Positions 34,472 through 44,298 of a stretch of DNA of 64,000 nt are shown here, piece after piece; position 1 is the first letter of the stretch; the number at the start of each line of letters is the position of its first letter. Origin of the DNA: Cognatitamlana onchidii. GTDB lineage: Bacteria; Bacteroidota; Bacteroidia; Flavobacteriales; Flavobacteriaceae. The position numbers were made by a program, and so were the translations under genes. Location of the stretch: positions 62,001 to 126,000 of the forward strand of contig NZ_SRWZ01000002.1 of assembly GCF_004804355.1 (NCBI RefSeq), given 5' to 3'. Below the pieces are notes generated by a model. It searched no databases, was not told where the DNA came from, and saw only the letters and a program-made list of their open reading frames with translations.

Positions 34472-36235
34472 TTATGAATTGCTGGAGGTGTTTTCGCTTA
34501 GCTGTTTTAAGTATAAATGTTTGTAATACCCTTCCGAGTGTATAAGGGTGTCGTGCGTACCTTCTTGTACAATCTTACCATCGTCTAGTACAATTATTTT
34601 ATCGGCATTTTTGGCAGAAGACACACGGTGACTCACTATAATAGTGGTTTTCCCTTTAGATATTTTATTGAGATTTTTTAGTATTTTTTCTTCCGTTTCT
34701 GTATCAACAGCAGATAAACAGTCGTCAAACAAAAGAATTTCTGGAGATTTAATAATTGCTCTAGCAATAGAAACACGCTGTTTCTGTCCACCTGAAAGTG
34801 TAATACCACGTTCTCCTAAAACGGTATCATAACCTTTATTGAATTTGATAATATTTTTATGAACCTGTGCGTTTTTGGCAGCGGCAATAACGTCTTCATC
34901 AGTAGCCTTTTGATTTCCAAATTTTATGTTGGTTTTTATGGTATCTGAAAATAAGAAGGCATCTTGGGGCACATAGCCAATATGGTTTCTGAGATCTGTT
35001 AAATTAAGCTGAGTAATTTCTGTATCGGCAATGGTAATGGAACCTTTATCAATATCATAGAGCCTTCCAATTAAGTCTAAAATTGTAGATTTACCCGATC
35101 CTGTTTTTCCAAGGATTGCCAAAGTATCGCCTTGTTTTATATTAAAGCTGATGCCTTTTAGGGCTTCAATATTAGTATCATCATAGGTAAAATAAACATC
35201 CTTAAAACAAATGTCTCCGGTTATCCTACTGGGTTGTGTAGCGGTATTTTTTATTTCGGGTTCAATTTTTAAAAACTCATTGATACGTTTTTGGGAGGCC
35301 TCTGCCTGTTGTACAATGGAGGTAACCCACCCAACAGTAGCTACGGGCCATGTAAGCATGTTCACATAAATAATAAACTCTGCAATGGTACCAATACTTT
35401 CAATTTCTCCGTTTATATATTGCATGCCACCAACATAAATAACCAGCAAATTACTGGCGCCTATTAGTAAAATCATCATTGGGAAAAACCAAGCTTGCAC
35501 CTTAGTTAATTCAATTTGTTTCCCTTTACTTTCTGCTGCTAGAGTTTTAAAATTTGTTGAAGTTTGCGGCTCTATACTATAGGCTTTAATAACAGAAATA
35601 CCACTAAATGACTCTTGGGTGTAAGTGGAAAGCTTAGATAAGTACTCTTGCACAATGGTGCTACGTTTATGTATTTCTTTACTGAGTTTATAAATAATTA
35701 CTGAAAGAATGGGTAGCGGTAAAATAGTATACAAGGTTAATTTTGGTGATGCATTAACCATGTAAATAATAACAATTACAAATAGGGCAATCGTATTGAT
35801 GCTGTACATAATGGCGGGCCCGGCGTACATTCTAACCCTACCAACATCTTCAGTAATTCTATTCATTAAATCACCAGTTCTATTCTTTTTGTAAAAATTA
35901 AGAGTTAGTTTTTGGTATTGCTCATAAATCTCATTCTTAAGGTCGTATTCAATATAACGGGATACGTTTATTATGGTTTGCCTCATAAAAAACGTTAAAA
36001 CACCGCCAATTACTGCGGCACCAATTATTAGTAGAATAACCTCCGTAAGTTCAGATTTAACGATGTCTAGAGAAACCCCGCCGTTGGTGTGTTTTTCAAT
36101 AACAACAAATATTTGCTTAACATATCTTGGTGTATAAAGCAAAAATATCCTGGCTACAATGGTAATGATAATACCAAGAACCAAATGAGTCTTGTACTTT
36201 AAAAAGTATTTATTTAAATGTTGTAATTCTTTCAT
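34472..36235 (-). CDS. ABC exporter half-transporter (YheI-like), Glu-to-Asp in Walker B
   Basis: Membrane and ATPase domains fused; about 587 residues from ATG 36235 (a TTG at 36262 would extend it by nine codons). Six membrane helices (about 10-310) precede a nucleotide-binding domain with LGKTGSGKST, LSGGQKQRVSIARAI and ILLFDDCLSAVD. Walker B ends in Asp where most exporters have the catalytic Glu. This DDxLSAVD wording is found in YheI/BmrC-type subunits, which usually work as heterodimers; no partner gene is adjacent. It may export lipids or drugs. Confidence 0.9.
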   Translation of the reverse strand: MKELQHLNKYFLKYKTHLVLGIIITIVARIFLLYTPRYVKQIFVVIEKHTNGGVSLDIVKSELTEVILLIIGAAVIGGVLTFFMRQTIINVSRYIEYDLKNEIYEQYQKLTLNFYKKNRTGDLMNRITEDVGRVRMYAGPAIMYSINTIALFVIVIIYMVNASPKLTLYTILPLPILSVIIYKLSKEIHKRSTIVQEYLSKLSTYTQESFSGISVIKAYSIEPQTSTNFKTLAAESKGKQIELTKVQAWFFPMMILLIGASNLLVIYVGGMQYINGEIESIGTIAEFIIYVNMLTWPVATVGWVTSIVQQAEASQKRINEFLKIEPEIKNTATQPSRITGDICFKDVYFTYDDTNIEALKGISFNIKQGDTLAILGKTGSGKSTILDLIGRLYDIDKGSITIADTEITQLNLTDLRNHIGYVPQDAFLFSDTIKTNIKFGNQKATDEDVIAAAKNAQVHKNIIKFNKGYDTVLGERGITLSGGQKQRVSIARAIIKSPEILLFDDCLSAVDTETEEKILKNLNKISKGKTTIIVSHRVSSAKNADKIIVLDDGKIVQEGTHDTLIHSEGYYKHLYLKQLSENTSSNS

Positions 36236-36441
36236 GAGCAATGAACACAAATAGAAGCGCAAATATAGGGTTTAAAAGATTAGTATACGCGCGTAAATAA
36301 AGCGTGCTATGTTAAATATAGCTTAAAGCGTCATGAAAATAATAAAATGAATATTACTGCAGGTTATATTAAATATAGTATTATTTTTGCCCTGGTAAAA
36401 ACAATGAAAGTCTTCATATTTTTTAAATAAAGTTCTTTGTA

Positions 36442-37389
36442 ATGATGTTAAGCAGACGACATATTCGTGTAAAAGTAATGCAAACGTTATATGCTTTTAA
36501 AGGGAGCGAAAGCGACGATTTAAGTAAAGATCAGAAGTTTTTACTTTTTAGTATTGATAATATGTTTAATCTCTACCTCTTAATAATGTCTTTGTTAATA
36601 GAGGTTCAAAAGAGAGCTGAAAACGATTTACAAAAAAAACAGAACAAACACCTTCCTACTAAGGAAGACAAAGATCCCAATAGAAAATTTATTAATAATC
36701 AACTTCTTAAACTTTTAAAGTCTAATACAAGTTTAAATGAAGCATTCGAGGCACATAAGATTTCGAATTGGGAATTGGATGGTGAGTATGTGGACGTTAT
36801 TTTTAAGGAAATATTAGCTAGCGATCTTTACCAAGATTACATGAGCACTAGAGTCTCTGATTTTAAAGAAGATAAAGACTTTATTGTTGACATTTTTAAA
36901 GAGGTTATTGCTCCAAACGATAAACTTTACGATTATTTAGAAGATAAAAATTTAACTTGGTTAGACGATTTACCAACTGTAAATACCACCATTTTAAAGA
37001 TGCTTCGAAAAGTGAAAAATACAGCGCCAGAGCGTTATTTTGTGCCTAAGCTGTATAAAGACCATGAAGACAAACAGTTTGCTATCGATTTGTTTAGAAA
37101 GACACTTTTAAATAGAACGGCAATCAATAAAGAAATTGAGGAGAAAACTAAAAACTGGGATGCCGACCGCATTGCCAATGTTGATTATGTTCTATTACAG
37201 ATGGCCATATCTGAGTTAAAAAACTTTCCATCGATACCAGTTAAAGTTACTATTAATGAGTATTTAGAAATATCTAAAGAGTATTCTACACCTAAAAGCA
37301 GTATTTTTATTAATGGTATTTTGGATAAGCTTGTTAAGGAGTATGAATCTTCGGGTACATTAAAAAAAGTAGGACGGGGCTTAATGTAG
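36442..37389 (+). CDS. nusB: Transcription antitermination factor NusB, extended form
   Basis: Binds boxA RNA with S10/NusE to support rRNA antitermination. 315 residues, about twice the E. coli length; it starts SRRHIRVKVMQTLYAFKGSE, and the recognisable NusB fold is in the C-terminal half (NRTAINKEIEEKTKNWDADR, VDYVLLQMAISELKNFP, INEYLEISKEYSTPKSSIFI). The long N-terminal insert is usual in this phylum. Start could be the first or second of two adjacent ATG codons. It heads a group with the DUF1573 lipoprotein and yajC. Confidence 0.93.
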   Translation: MMLSRRHIRVKVMQTLYAFKGSESDDLSKDQKFLLFSIDNMFNLYLLIMSLLIEVQKRAENDLQKKQNKHLPTKEDKDPNRKFINNQLLKLLKSNTSLNEAFEAHKISNWELDGEYVDVIFKEILASDLYQDYMSTRVSDFKEDKDFIVDIFKEVIAPNDKLYDYLEDKNLTWLDDLPTVNTTILKMLRKVKNTAPERYFVPKLYKDHEDKQFAIDLFRKTLLNRTAINKEIEEKTKNWDADRIANVDYVLLQMAISELKNFPSIPVKVTINEYLEISKEYSTPKSSIFINGILDKLVKEYESSGTLKKVGRGLM

Positions 37390-37471
37390 CCATCTGTTAA
37401 GAACGTTATAAAAGTTTTTAGTAGACCAAATAATTATTATTTTTACAGACCAAAATTTTTAAATAAGAGTT

Positions 37472-37942
37472 ATGAGAAAAATAGTTTTAGGATTAAGTAC
37501 TTTGTGCTTGCTAGCGTTTGCATCTTGTAAAGAAAATGCTGCCCAGAAGATAGAAGCGCGAAATATTGAAGCGGCTGCTGAAAGAGATGCTGTGGCTTCA
37601 AAATTCCCAGTGATAGAGTTTGATAAAAAAGAGCACGATTTTGGAGAAATAGAATCAAGACAGGCGGTTGAAACTGTTTTTAGTTATAAAAATACGGGCG
37701 ATGCACCATTAGTTATTACAGATATTAAGAGTTCTTGCGGTTGTACAGTGCCACAAGATTGGAGCAGAGAACCATTGGCTCCAGGTGCTACAGGAAAGTT
37801 TACTGTAAAGTTTAACGGTAGTGGGTCTAACAAAATAACAAAAACAATTACAGTTACAGCCAACACTGAAAAGGGATCGGAACTAGTTAAAATTACAGCT
37901 TTTGTAAAACCAGATCCTAATAAAGCAAAACCAACAAGCTAA
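37472..37942 (+). CDS. DUF1573 lipoprotein
   Basis: 156 residues with a lipoprotein signal (lipobox LAFASC, Cys19) and a single Ig-like DUF1573 domain: PVIEFDKKEHDFGEIESRQA, YKNTGDAPLVITDIKSSCGC, then WSREPLAPGATGKFTVKFNG. DUF1573 is an ASH/MSP-like fold common in Bacteroidota; function is not known. The conserved place between nusB and yajC suggests a role at the envelope, but nothing specific can be said. Confidence 0.9.
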   Translation: MRKIVLGLSTLCLLAFASCKENAAQKIEARNIEAAAERDAVASKFPVIEFDKKEHDFGEIESRQAVETVFSYKNTGDAPLVITDIKSSCGCTVPQDWSREPLAPGATGKFTVKFNGSGSNKITKTITVTANTEKGSELVKITAFVKPDPNKAKPTS

Positions 37943-37960
37943 AAGCTAAATTTAAATAAT

Positions 37961-38257
37961 ATGGGAGAAGGTGGAATAGGTAGTTTATTACCATTCGTAT
38001 TAATGTTCGTTGTGGTTTATTTCTTTATGATTGCACCACAAATGAAACGAGCAAAAAAAGAAAAGAAATTCGCTGCAGAGTTAAAGCGCGGTGATAAAGT
38101 GATTACCAAAAGTGGTTTACACGGTAAGGTAGCCGAATTAAACGATAAAGATAACAGCTGTGTTTTAGAGACCATGGCTGGTAAACTAAAATTTGATAGA
38201 TCTTCAATTTCTATGGAGTTAAGTTCAAAACTTAACGCACCAGAAAAAGCTAAATAA
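37961..38257 (+). CDS. yajC: Preprotein translocase subunit YajC
   Basis: 98-residue single-span membrane protein of the SecDF-YajC complex. It has the family pattern LLPFVLMFVVVYFFMIAPQM, a basic KRAKKEKKF stretch, LKRGDKVITKSGLHGKV and a short C-terminal tail. It follows the DUF1573 gene by 18 bases and ends before a bidirectional terminator. Confidence 0.94.
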   Translation: MGEGGIGSLLPFVLMFVVVYFFMIAPQMKRAKKEKKFAAELKRGDKVITKSGLHGKVAELNDKDNSCVLETMAGKLKFDRSSISMELSSKLNAPEKAK

Positions 38258-38277
38258 GGCTATAGATTATCTTTAAC

Positions 38278-38317
38278 AAAAAAGGCTTCCTAATTGCAAT
38301 TAGTAAGCCTTTTTTGT
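38278..38317. terminator. Bidirectional intrinsic terminator between yajC and cysK
   Basis: Near-perfect palindrome: AAAAAAGGCTT paired with AAGCCTTTTTT, with an inner stem CTAATTGCAATTAG and one mismatch. A/T tracts on both sides let it serve both convergent genes. Confidence 0.88.
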
Positions 38318-38330
38318 TTTTTAACACCCG

Positions 38331-39242
38331 TTACGATAGTAAGCCATCTATAGAAATATACCGTTCACCAGTGTCATAATTCATGGTGAGTACGATGTCG
38401 TTTGAATTAAATTCGTTTATTTTTTTTCTAACAGCAGCTAAAGATGCTCCAGAAGATATACCAACCAATATGCCTTCGGTTTTTGCTATATTCTGTACTT
38501 CAGCAAAAGCTTCTTCTTTTGTAATTCTAATCGCGCCATCTAGGGAAGCTCTATTTAATACTTCAGGGAAAAAACCTGGGCCAATGCCTTGTAGAGGATG
38601 TGGTCCTGGTTCGCCACCAGATAGAACAGGAGAATCGTTAGGTTCTACAGCATATACTTTTAAACCAGAGAATTTTTCTTTTAAAACTTCTGCCATACCC
38701 GTAATGTGACCACCTGTTCCCACACCAGTAATTAAATAATCGATCCCATTAGGGAAATCGTTAATAACTTCCTTGGCTGTAGTTTGCCTATGAATTTCTG
38801 GGTTTGCAGGGTTTGTAAATTGCGACGGCATCCAAGCATTTTTATTTTTTGCCACCATGTCGTCTGCTTTGGCAATAGTACCGCCTAGTCCTTCTTCCTT
38901 TGGTGTTAGAACTAAGTTAGCCCCATAAGCTGCCATCAAAGCGCGTCTTTCTACAGACATCGATTCTGGCATTACCAAAGTAAGTTTGTATCCTTTCACA
39001 GCGCATACCATGGCTAAACCAACGCCTGTATTGCCCGATGTGGGTTCTATAATGTCTGTGTCCTTTGTAATAAGTCCTTTGCTTTCGGCATCTTCTATCA
39101 TCGATAAGGCAATACGGTCTTTAATACTTCCCCCTGGGTTTGCTTTTTCAAGCTTCATCCATACATTGGCATCTGGGAATAATTTGCTCAATCTCACCAC
39201 GGGGGTGTCACCAACGCCTTCTAAAATGTTATTAATTTTCAT
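38331..39242 (-). CDS. cysK: Cysteine synthase A (O-acetylserine sulfhydrylase)
   Basis: PLP enzyme that makes cysteine from O-acetylserine and sulfide. 303 residues with the PLP lysine in [16 protein letters not shown] (near 33-48), [17 protein letters not shown], and the phosphate loop [30 protein letters not shown] is the typical CysK segment, favouring CysK over CysM. It shares a terminator with yajC. A YdeI-like gene lies 32 bases upstream on the same strand. Confidence 0.94.
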   Translation of the reverse strand: MKINNILEGVGDTPVVRLSKLFPDANVWMKLEKANPGGSIKDRIALSMIEDAESKGLITKDTDIIEPTSGNTGVGLAMVCAVKGYKLTLVMPESMSVERRALMAAYGANLVLTPKEEGLGGTIAKADDMVAKNKNAWMPSQFTNPANPEIHRQTTAKEVINDFPNGIDYLITGVGTGGHITGMAEVLKEKFSGLKVYAVEPNDSPVLSGGEPGPHPLQGIGPGFFPEVLNRASLDGAIRITKEEAFAEVQNIAKTEGILVGISSGASLAAVRKKINEFNSNDIVLTMNYDTGERYISIDGLLS

Positions 39243-39274
39243 AATGATTTATTTAAATAGCTTTATATGTAATG

Positions 39275-39874
39275 TTAACAGTTTTTGTACTTATCATTTA
39301 AACCGACACCTTTTAAAATTAAAGGTTTTATCTTATCTAGTCGGTTTTGTTTGGTCGTTTCTTTTTTGGCGGAGGATATATGCTCGCAATACTCTCTTTG
39401 TTTTGCAGGCGATAATCTTTCAAAAGCTAGTTTCATGGACGCATTGTTTTTTAAAAGAGCTTTTAAAAGATCAGGAATACGTATTTCTTTTTTAGAGCGA
39501 TCTGGCTTGATTTCTTTTCCTAATTTCTGATTTTCAATGGCTTCTTTTACATAGGCCAAAACAATCTCTGTATTTATATCCTCAATGTTTTTAAAATGCA
39601 TTTGACGCATGGCTTTGGTTTTATTCTCTTGGGCATTTTGTAATACTTGGAGTTTATCTTCTAAAAAAACGCCATTAAAAAACCAGATACCAAAGTGGTT
39701 TTTAAAAGCCCCCATGCTTAGAACGTTTTTATTATTTAGAGCATATACAGGAGCATTCCATTTTATATATTCTTCTAGTTCTGTGGAGCGTATAATGCTT
39801 CGTAATAATTTTAAAGCCTCCCTGTAGTGAGCATGTACTTCAATATATTCTTCAACAGAACTTACTTTTTTCAT
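39275..39874 (-). CDS. YdeI/OmdA-like protein with DUF1801 domain
   Basis: 199 residues. The N-terminal half resembles DUF1801 (AYFSL-like fold: YIKWNAPVYALNNKNVLSMG, then FKNHFGIWFFNGVFL). The C-terminal half is a YdeI/OmdA segment: IRIPDLLKALLKNNASMKLA, FERLSPAKQREYCEHISSAK and KKETTKQNRLDKIKPLI. Function is unknown; YdeI has been linked to antibiotic-peptide resistance in other bacteria, which cannot be transferred to this protein with confidence. Located before cysK, probably by chance. Confidence 0.85.
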   Translation of the reverse strand: MKKVSSVEEYIEVHAHYREALKLLRSIIRSTELEEYIKWNAPVYALNNKNVLSMGAFKNHFGIWFFNGVFLEDKLQVLQNAQENKTKAMRQMHFKNIEDINTEIVLAYVKEAIENQKLGKEIKPDRSKKEIRIPDLLKALLKNNASMKLAFERLSPAKQREYCEHISSAKKETTKQNRLDKIKPLILKGVGLNDKYKNC

Positions 39875-39991
39875 TTTTGAAGGAGTTAAATAATGAATTA
39901 ATAAAAATAGCCAATAAATTTTAGTTTAATTAAAATCTATTGGCTGTAATTAGTGTGTCCTTAGCAATGGCGCTTATTCAGTCTTATTTTA

Positions 39992-41530
39992 TTACCACAG
40001 CATTATATTAACATTAGCACCAAAGGCATAAGAATCGTAGTTTGTAGTTTTACGCTCTTTAGGAAAATAAATTGGAGCACCATTATTAAAATCTTCCATA
40101 TAGGTGACGTCATATTTTAAATCGGCCCAGTTATAATCAAAGAAAGCACCTAAAGATAAATTTTTGCTAATAACCCTTTTGTAATATAGGCCCGAAGTCC
40201 AACTAAAAGATGTCTTGGGATCGTAATCGGCATAAACAAACTCTTGTGGCGGATCTTCCTTTAAATCAAATGTATTTTGTTTTTCTCTAACAAAAATCTT
40301 GGTATTAGGACCAGAAACAACCCCTGCTTGTAATTTTGCTCCTAAAATATTTTTACCAAAAGGTATTTGATAATGTGGTCCAAAATAATACAGTCTGTTA
40401 CCTGCAGATTGCGGTAGCACCTCAAATCCGGCAGCATCAAATTCAGCTTTTAAAGCATCGCTTATCGTGTTTGGGAAACTTTGAAACCCTATTTCACCTC
40501 CTAAACCTAAATGTCTGTTAAAAAAGTATGCCCCTTCAAACGAAATCTTAAACCCTTCTTTAGCTTCAAGACCCGGCTCATTGCCATCCGTAGAATTAAC
40601 CAAACTAGCATACCCCACTTTAACGCCAAGAAAAGACGGTTTCGATTCATTAATTTTACGTTCTGTAATTTCTATGTTATTAATACCTTTTTCTTTCCAC
40701 CAGCCATCATTTAAAAAGTAAGCAAGTTCTGTAGAACCAATACCAATACCGGCTCCGGCAAACACATCAGAAATCCAGTGTCTGTCATTTAATTGCCTCA
40801 TAACGCCTGTAAATGTGGCCAAAGTATAGGCTGCTATACTATAAAATGGGCTGCGGTGTTTGTATTCTTTATGAAATATATGCGCTCCCATAAAAGCGGT
40901 GGCTGTGTGCCCCGAAGGGAAAGAATTATTGGCAGAACCATCAGGTCTAGGCTCTGCAATACTATACTTCATTCCTTGAACCACAATAATATTGATTCCT
41001 ATGGCTGTTCCAATAGTAGACATTTTACGATACGTACTATGCTTACTTTTTATGCCTGCAGCATCTAAGGCAAATACGGCAGCATAGGGCACGTATTGCG
41101 TGATATCTTCAATCGTATTATGGAAATTTGGTAAATACCTATTAATTTCATCTTTTACCCCAACTTTAAAGTCGGTATTAAAATGCATGATAGTACCCGC
41201 CGTAATTAATCCTCCAGCTATTAATAGGGACGTTCCAGTGTCTGTCTTGTACCATTTTTCCTTTACTACTAGGCTTGAATCTTGCAGATTAAAGTAATCG
41301 TTGGCAAATTTACCGTCTGCTGCATTTGAAAAATTATTATGGGTATTTTCATACTCACCGTTTTTATTTACATATAGTTGATGGAAATTTATATTCTGCG
41401 ATGGTCTTAAGTTATTGTTTGTCTTACTATAATTGGAAGCAAAACTAGCCTTTGTCTTAGGGTTTAATGTATATTGAGCAAAACCAAAATTTATGGTTAG
41501 ACTTAATATAAAAGCTATTGAAATTCTCAT
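39992..41530 (-). CDS. PAP2 phosphatase with C-terminal outer-membrane barrel
   Basis: About 512 residues from ATG 41530, which begins a good signal peptide (MRISIAFILSLTINFGFAQ); 17 upstream codons belong to a longer reading frame. A PAP2 domain (about 120-275) has the conserved AEPRPDGSANNSFPSGHTAT motif and RQLNDRHWISDVFAG, the phosphatidic-acid-phosphatase active site. The C-terminal ~220 residues look like an outer-membrane beta barrel ending in Trp. It probably removes phosphate from lipids at or near the outer membrane. Confidence 0.82.
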   Translation of the reverse strand: MRISIAFILSLTINFGFAQYTLNPKTKASFASNYSKTNNNLRPSQNINFHQLYVNKNGEYENTHNNFSNAADGKFANDYFNLQDSSLVVKEKWYKTDTGTSLLIAGGLITAGTIMHFNTDFKVGVKDEINRYLPNFHNTIEDITQYVPYAAVFALDAAGIKSKHSTYRKMSTIGTAIGINIIVVQGMKYSIAEPRPDGSANNSFPSGHTATAFMGAHIFHKEYKHRSPFYSIAAYTLATFTGVMRQLNDRHWISDVFAGAGIGIGSTELAYFLNDGWWKEKGINNIEITERKINESKPSFLGVKVGYASLVNSTDGNEPGLEAKEGFKISFEGAYFFNRHLGLGGEIGFQSFPNTISDALKAEFDAAGFEVLPQSAGNRLYYFGPHYQIPFGKNILGAKLQAGVVSGPNTKIFVREKQNTFDLKEDPPQEFVYADYDPKTSFSWTSGLYYKRVISKNLSLGAFFDYNWADLKYDVTYMEDFNNGAPIYFPKERKTTNYDSYAFGANVNIMLW

Positions 41531-41594
41531 GTTTGTAGTCGTTTTGTTATTTAGTTTTTTAAGAAAGCGTATGTTGTACACTACTATTAAATTA

Positions 41595-42323
41595 TTAAAA
41601 TGAGTAACCTAAAGTAATGCCATACCTAAAAGAAGGTAATATTAGGCTGTCACTAGTGTTTGATGATGAAAACTCGAAATCTGCATTAATTAAATCAAAA
41701 ATAGAAATTAATTCTAGTTCATCATTAAGATCAATCCAAAATTCATCTGGTGCGGCGACTATTTCTTTGAACTCAAATCTATAATTTCCAGCGCCTGGAC
41801 CTGCAATCATAAAATCGATATAAAATCGTTTGGAGACAGGTAATTTATAGCCCACCATAAACCCTAGACTATTGGTTCTTATGTTTACATCATAGTGAAA
41901 AGGGAAATCTCCATCCTCATTCATATATATGCCTTTGAATTCAGACTTTAAATTAACATAGGTGATATACGCTCCAAAATAAAACCCGCTAAGCATGCCC
42001 TGAGTATGTTCGTTTAGATAATACTTAACTTCCGGAACAATTCTAAATCCGCTATATGTCAAGTCATTAGTTTTGAAGAATTCAGAATCAAGCCCTGAGA
42101 TTTTTAGCAAGCCGTCTTTGGTTTTGTTACCAACGCTTAATGCTACACCAATGTGCCTACCAACTGCCCGTTCGTAACCTACGGTATATCTGCCGTTAAT
42201 AACATCTGTTAATTGAAACTTGACCTCGTTTTTATGCATAGGTCTTGTTTCTTTTTGTTCTTCTTGGGCTAGTACCGGAGCCATGCTAAGAAGAAGGATA
42301 AGGATTGGTAATAGCGATTTCAT
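41595..42323 (-). CDS. Outer-membrane beta-barrel protein, unknown function
   Basis: About 242 residues from ATG 42323, which opens a clear signal peptide (MKSLLPILILLLSMAPVLAQ). The mature part alternates hydrophobic and polar residues and ends GITLGYSF, an aromatic-terminated barrel strand. Motifs such as GRYTVGYERAVGRHIGVALS and GFYFGAYITYVNLK resemble DUF3575-like or OMP_b-brl proteins. It lies 64 bases before the PAP2 gene and may be cotranscribed with it. Confidence 0.7.
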   Translation of the reverse strand: MKSLLPILILLLSMAPVLAQEEQKETRPMHKNEVKFQLTDVINGRYTVGYERAVGRHIGVALSVGNKTKDGLLKISGLDSEFFKTNDLTYSGFRIVPEVKYYLNEHTQGMLSGFYFGAYITYVNLKSEFKGIYMNEDGDFPFHYDVNIRTNSLGFMVGYKLPVSKRFYIDFMIAGPGAGNYRFEFKEIVAAPDEFWIDLNDELELISIFDLINADFEFSSSNTSDSLILPSFRYGITLGYSF

Positions 42324-42556
42324 AATAAATTTTATTGTTAGTTCTAATTCGTATTTAAGTTTGAAAAAGGTTGTACTATTGGGACAGCATAACTCCTCTA
42401 AATATTGTTGTTTTAGAAGCAAAATTTAATAAGTGAAAGCAAAACACAACTTTACAAATTAATAAGAGCACTGAGGACTTTTTGTTATTGGTGAAAAGAT
42501 GTCTTACTTTATTCATTGTTGCTTCATTTTTTGAATTGTTTATTTTGTATGTCAGC

Positions 42557-43405
42557 TTAAAACACAAATTCTATTAAAAAACGTAAATCATATACGGTTC
42601 CCTTGGTAGGCCTTATTACATTTTTAAAGAATTGAAGGCCTGTATTAAGTGTTGTTGTTTTTCCTAAAGGGAATTGGTATTGGCCACCACCTCCCAGAGG
42701 TAAATAAACAGCCTCGCTAGATGGCTTATTCCAGTATACAGATACCCCATAAGGCATATAAATAAGGTCGAATCTTTTAGCTACATTATATACAACAAAG
42801 GGTTTAATCATAAGCATATTTACATCTTTTCGTTGTGATGATCCGGCAACAGACCAAAGTTGAAGCGCTATGGCTCCAGCAAATAATCTGCCATTTTCAT
42901 ATTCATAGTCAAAGCTAGGCCCAATAGACCATTTGCCACTTCCTAATGAAGGGTCTGCAGCAGTGGGTAATTGAGCTGCAAATCCCAGTGATAGATGATG
43001 TTTCCCATGGTGTGCTCCCTTTTTAGTAAACCAAAAGCCCATAAGTAAATCGTTAATGCCATCTACGGCTTTTATATTTCCGCCTTCAATAGGGTTTCCA
43101 ACTGGCTGCCCTGGAATGGGTCTTGGGTATTGATTTACCTCAAAGTAAGAGATGTTTTTAATATTATACTTTCCTACTTTTATGGTGCTCTCAAATTCTA
43201 AGCCTAGGGTACTCGCATCATCCCCTGAGTCATTAAGAAAACTGAAAAATGGCCAAGTTCTTTGGGAGTCTAATCTGTAAAAAGGTTTCGTGCTTTCTCT
43301 ACCCTCACGAGTTGTTTCATTATGAGCTTCTTCTTGCGCATAAGTGTTAAAACTAACAGAGAAGAGAATTATAAACAGTCTAAATAGCTTCTTGTACACT
43401 TTCAT
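42557..43405 (-). CDS. Predicted outer-membrane channel, unknown function
   Basis: About 282 residues starting at ATG 43405 (signal peptide MKVYKKLFRLFIILFSVSFN, cut near YAQ). The mature protein is strand-rich, and several segments match the neighbouring gene at 43458: GKWSIGPSFDYEYENGRLFA with LQLWSVAGS and the terminal FLIEFVF. It looks like a small porin-like barrel. A 233-bp gap follows toward the 41595 gene, in which I recognise no gene or regulator site. Cargo unknown. Confidence 0.65.
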   Translation of the reverse strand: MKVYKKLFRLFIILFSVSFNTYAQEEAHNETTREGRESTKPFYRLDSQRTWPFFSFLNDSGDDASTLGLEFESTIKVGKYNIKNISYFEVNQYPRPIPGQPVGNPIEGGNIKAVDGINDLLMGFWFTKKGAHHGKHHLSLGFAAQLPTAADPSLGSGKWSIGPSFDYEYENGRLFAGAIALQLWSVAGSSQRKDVNMLMIKPFVVYNVAKRFDLIYMPYGVSVYWNKPSSEAVYLPLGGGGQYQFPLGKTTTLNTGLQFFKNVIRPTKGTVYDLRFLIEFVF

Positions 43406-43457
43406 TGGTTTGTTGTTTAGCGCCATTCTTTAAAAGGCATATTGTATCTATCCTAAA

Positions 43458-44288
43458 TTAAATAGGCATGGTATAGGTAAAGTTTAATCGAAAGGAGTTT
43501 TGAACTGCTGGCCCCTCCCAACTTTTATATAGTGCACTTGTTTGATATTCTGCATAGGCATTAATAGAGCCTTTATCTAAAACCCAAACTTTACCCAAAC
43601 GAAGTCCTATGGGGAGATAAAAACTTTTACTACTCCAATCGTATTGTGCCACCATATCGCCATTTCCGGCATAGTATCCCGAGTCTCCAAATCTATAATT
43701 TAAAAACGGTGCAATTCCTAAAGGGTTGGTAGTGGCGGATCCTGCAGGTAATGTACGCGGATCAATAGATCGCCATGACTGTGTTAGTAAAACACCATAA
43801 AACCAACGTCCCGAGGTGTTTACTAAGGCCCCAGAAAGCCCATAACCCCATTCATCTCTAGCTACCTTTTCATTTCCTGGAAGGGTTACCATTGGACCTA
43901 TACCAGTACGTCCTGTTCCCCAATCAAAGGCCTTTGGTATGATTAAGGCAAAAATCTCCGTGTTTCCTATGCCGCTGTCTCCAGTATTCACATTTTCATA
44001 ATGCCTTAAAGTAACGCGTGGCAAAATAGTAAGGCCTTTTAAAGGGATTGGTGCGACAATGCGAAGTTGCACATAATTATCTAAACCGGCTGCTCTAGGA
44101 GCACCGTTTACAATGTCGCTGTAATAATCTGGCATGCTTTGATAAGCAAATTGAAAACTCCATTGTGTTGCCGTTGCATCTAGTGCTTTGGTGGTATCAT
44201 CCTGTCCACCTTCTCCTGAATTTTCTTCCTCTTGTGAAAAAGAGATTAACGATGCGGAAAGGAAAATTAAAAGTAAAAAATGTTTCAT
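43458..44288 (-). CDS. Predicted outer-membrane channel, paralogue of the neighbour
   Basis: 276 residues with signal peptide (about 1-18, LISFSQ). Strand-rich, with YVQLRIVAPIPLKGLTILPR, TGIGPMVTLPGNEKVARDEW, GYGLSGALVNTSGRWFYGVL and LTQSWRSID; ends RLNFTYTMPI. The pattern parallels the 42557 gene (GIGP, tandem strand pairs, W-S motif), so the two may have arisen by duplication. Ten bases separate it from the barrel gene upstream (44299). Perhaps it is a channel for sulfatase substrates or products; this is inference from context only. Confidence 0.65.
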   Translation of the reverse strand: MKHFLLLIFLSASLISFSQEEENSGEGGQDDTTKALDATATQWSFQFAYQSMPDYYSDIVNGAPRAAGLDNYVQLRIVAPIPLKGLTILPRVTLRHYENVNTGDSGIGNTEIFALIIPKAFDWGTGRTGIGPMVTLPGNEKVARDEWGYGLSGALVNTSGRWFYGVLLTQSWRSIDPRTLPAGSATTNPLGIAPFLNYRFGDSGYYAGNGDMVAQYDWSSKSFYLPIGLRLGKVWVLDKGSINAYAEYQTSALYKSWEGPAVQNSFRLNFTYTMPI

Positions 44289-44298
44289 ATTATAAGTG

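Noticed and set aside
38986-39495. 169-residue plus-strand ORF across cysK and the YdeI-like gene
   Set aside because: Antisense to two clear genes, and its translation has no recognisable motif.
42376-42567. 63-residue minus-strand ORF in the gap between two barrel genes
   Set aside because: Low-complexity Lys/Asn/Leu text overlapping the 3' end of the 42557 gene; no motif.
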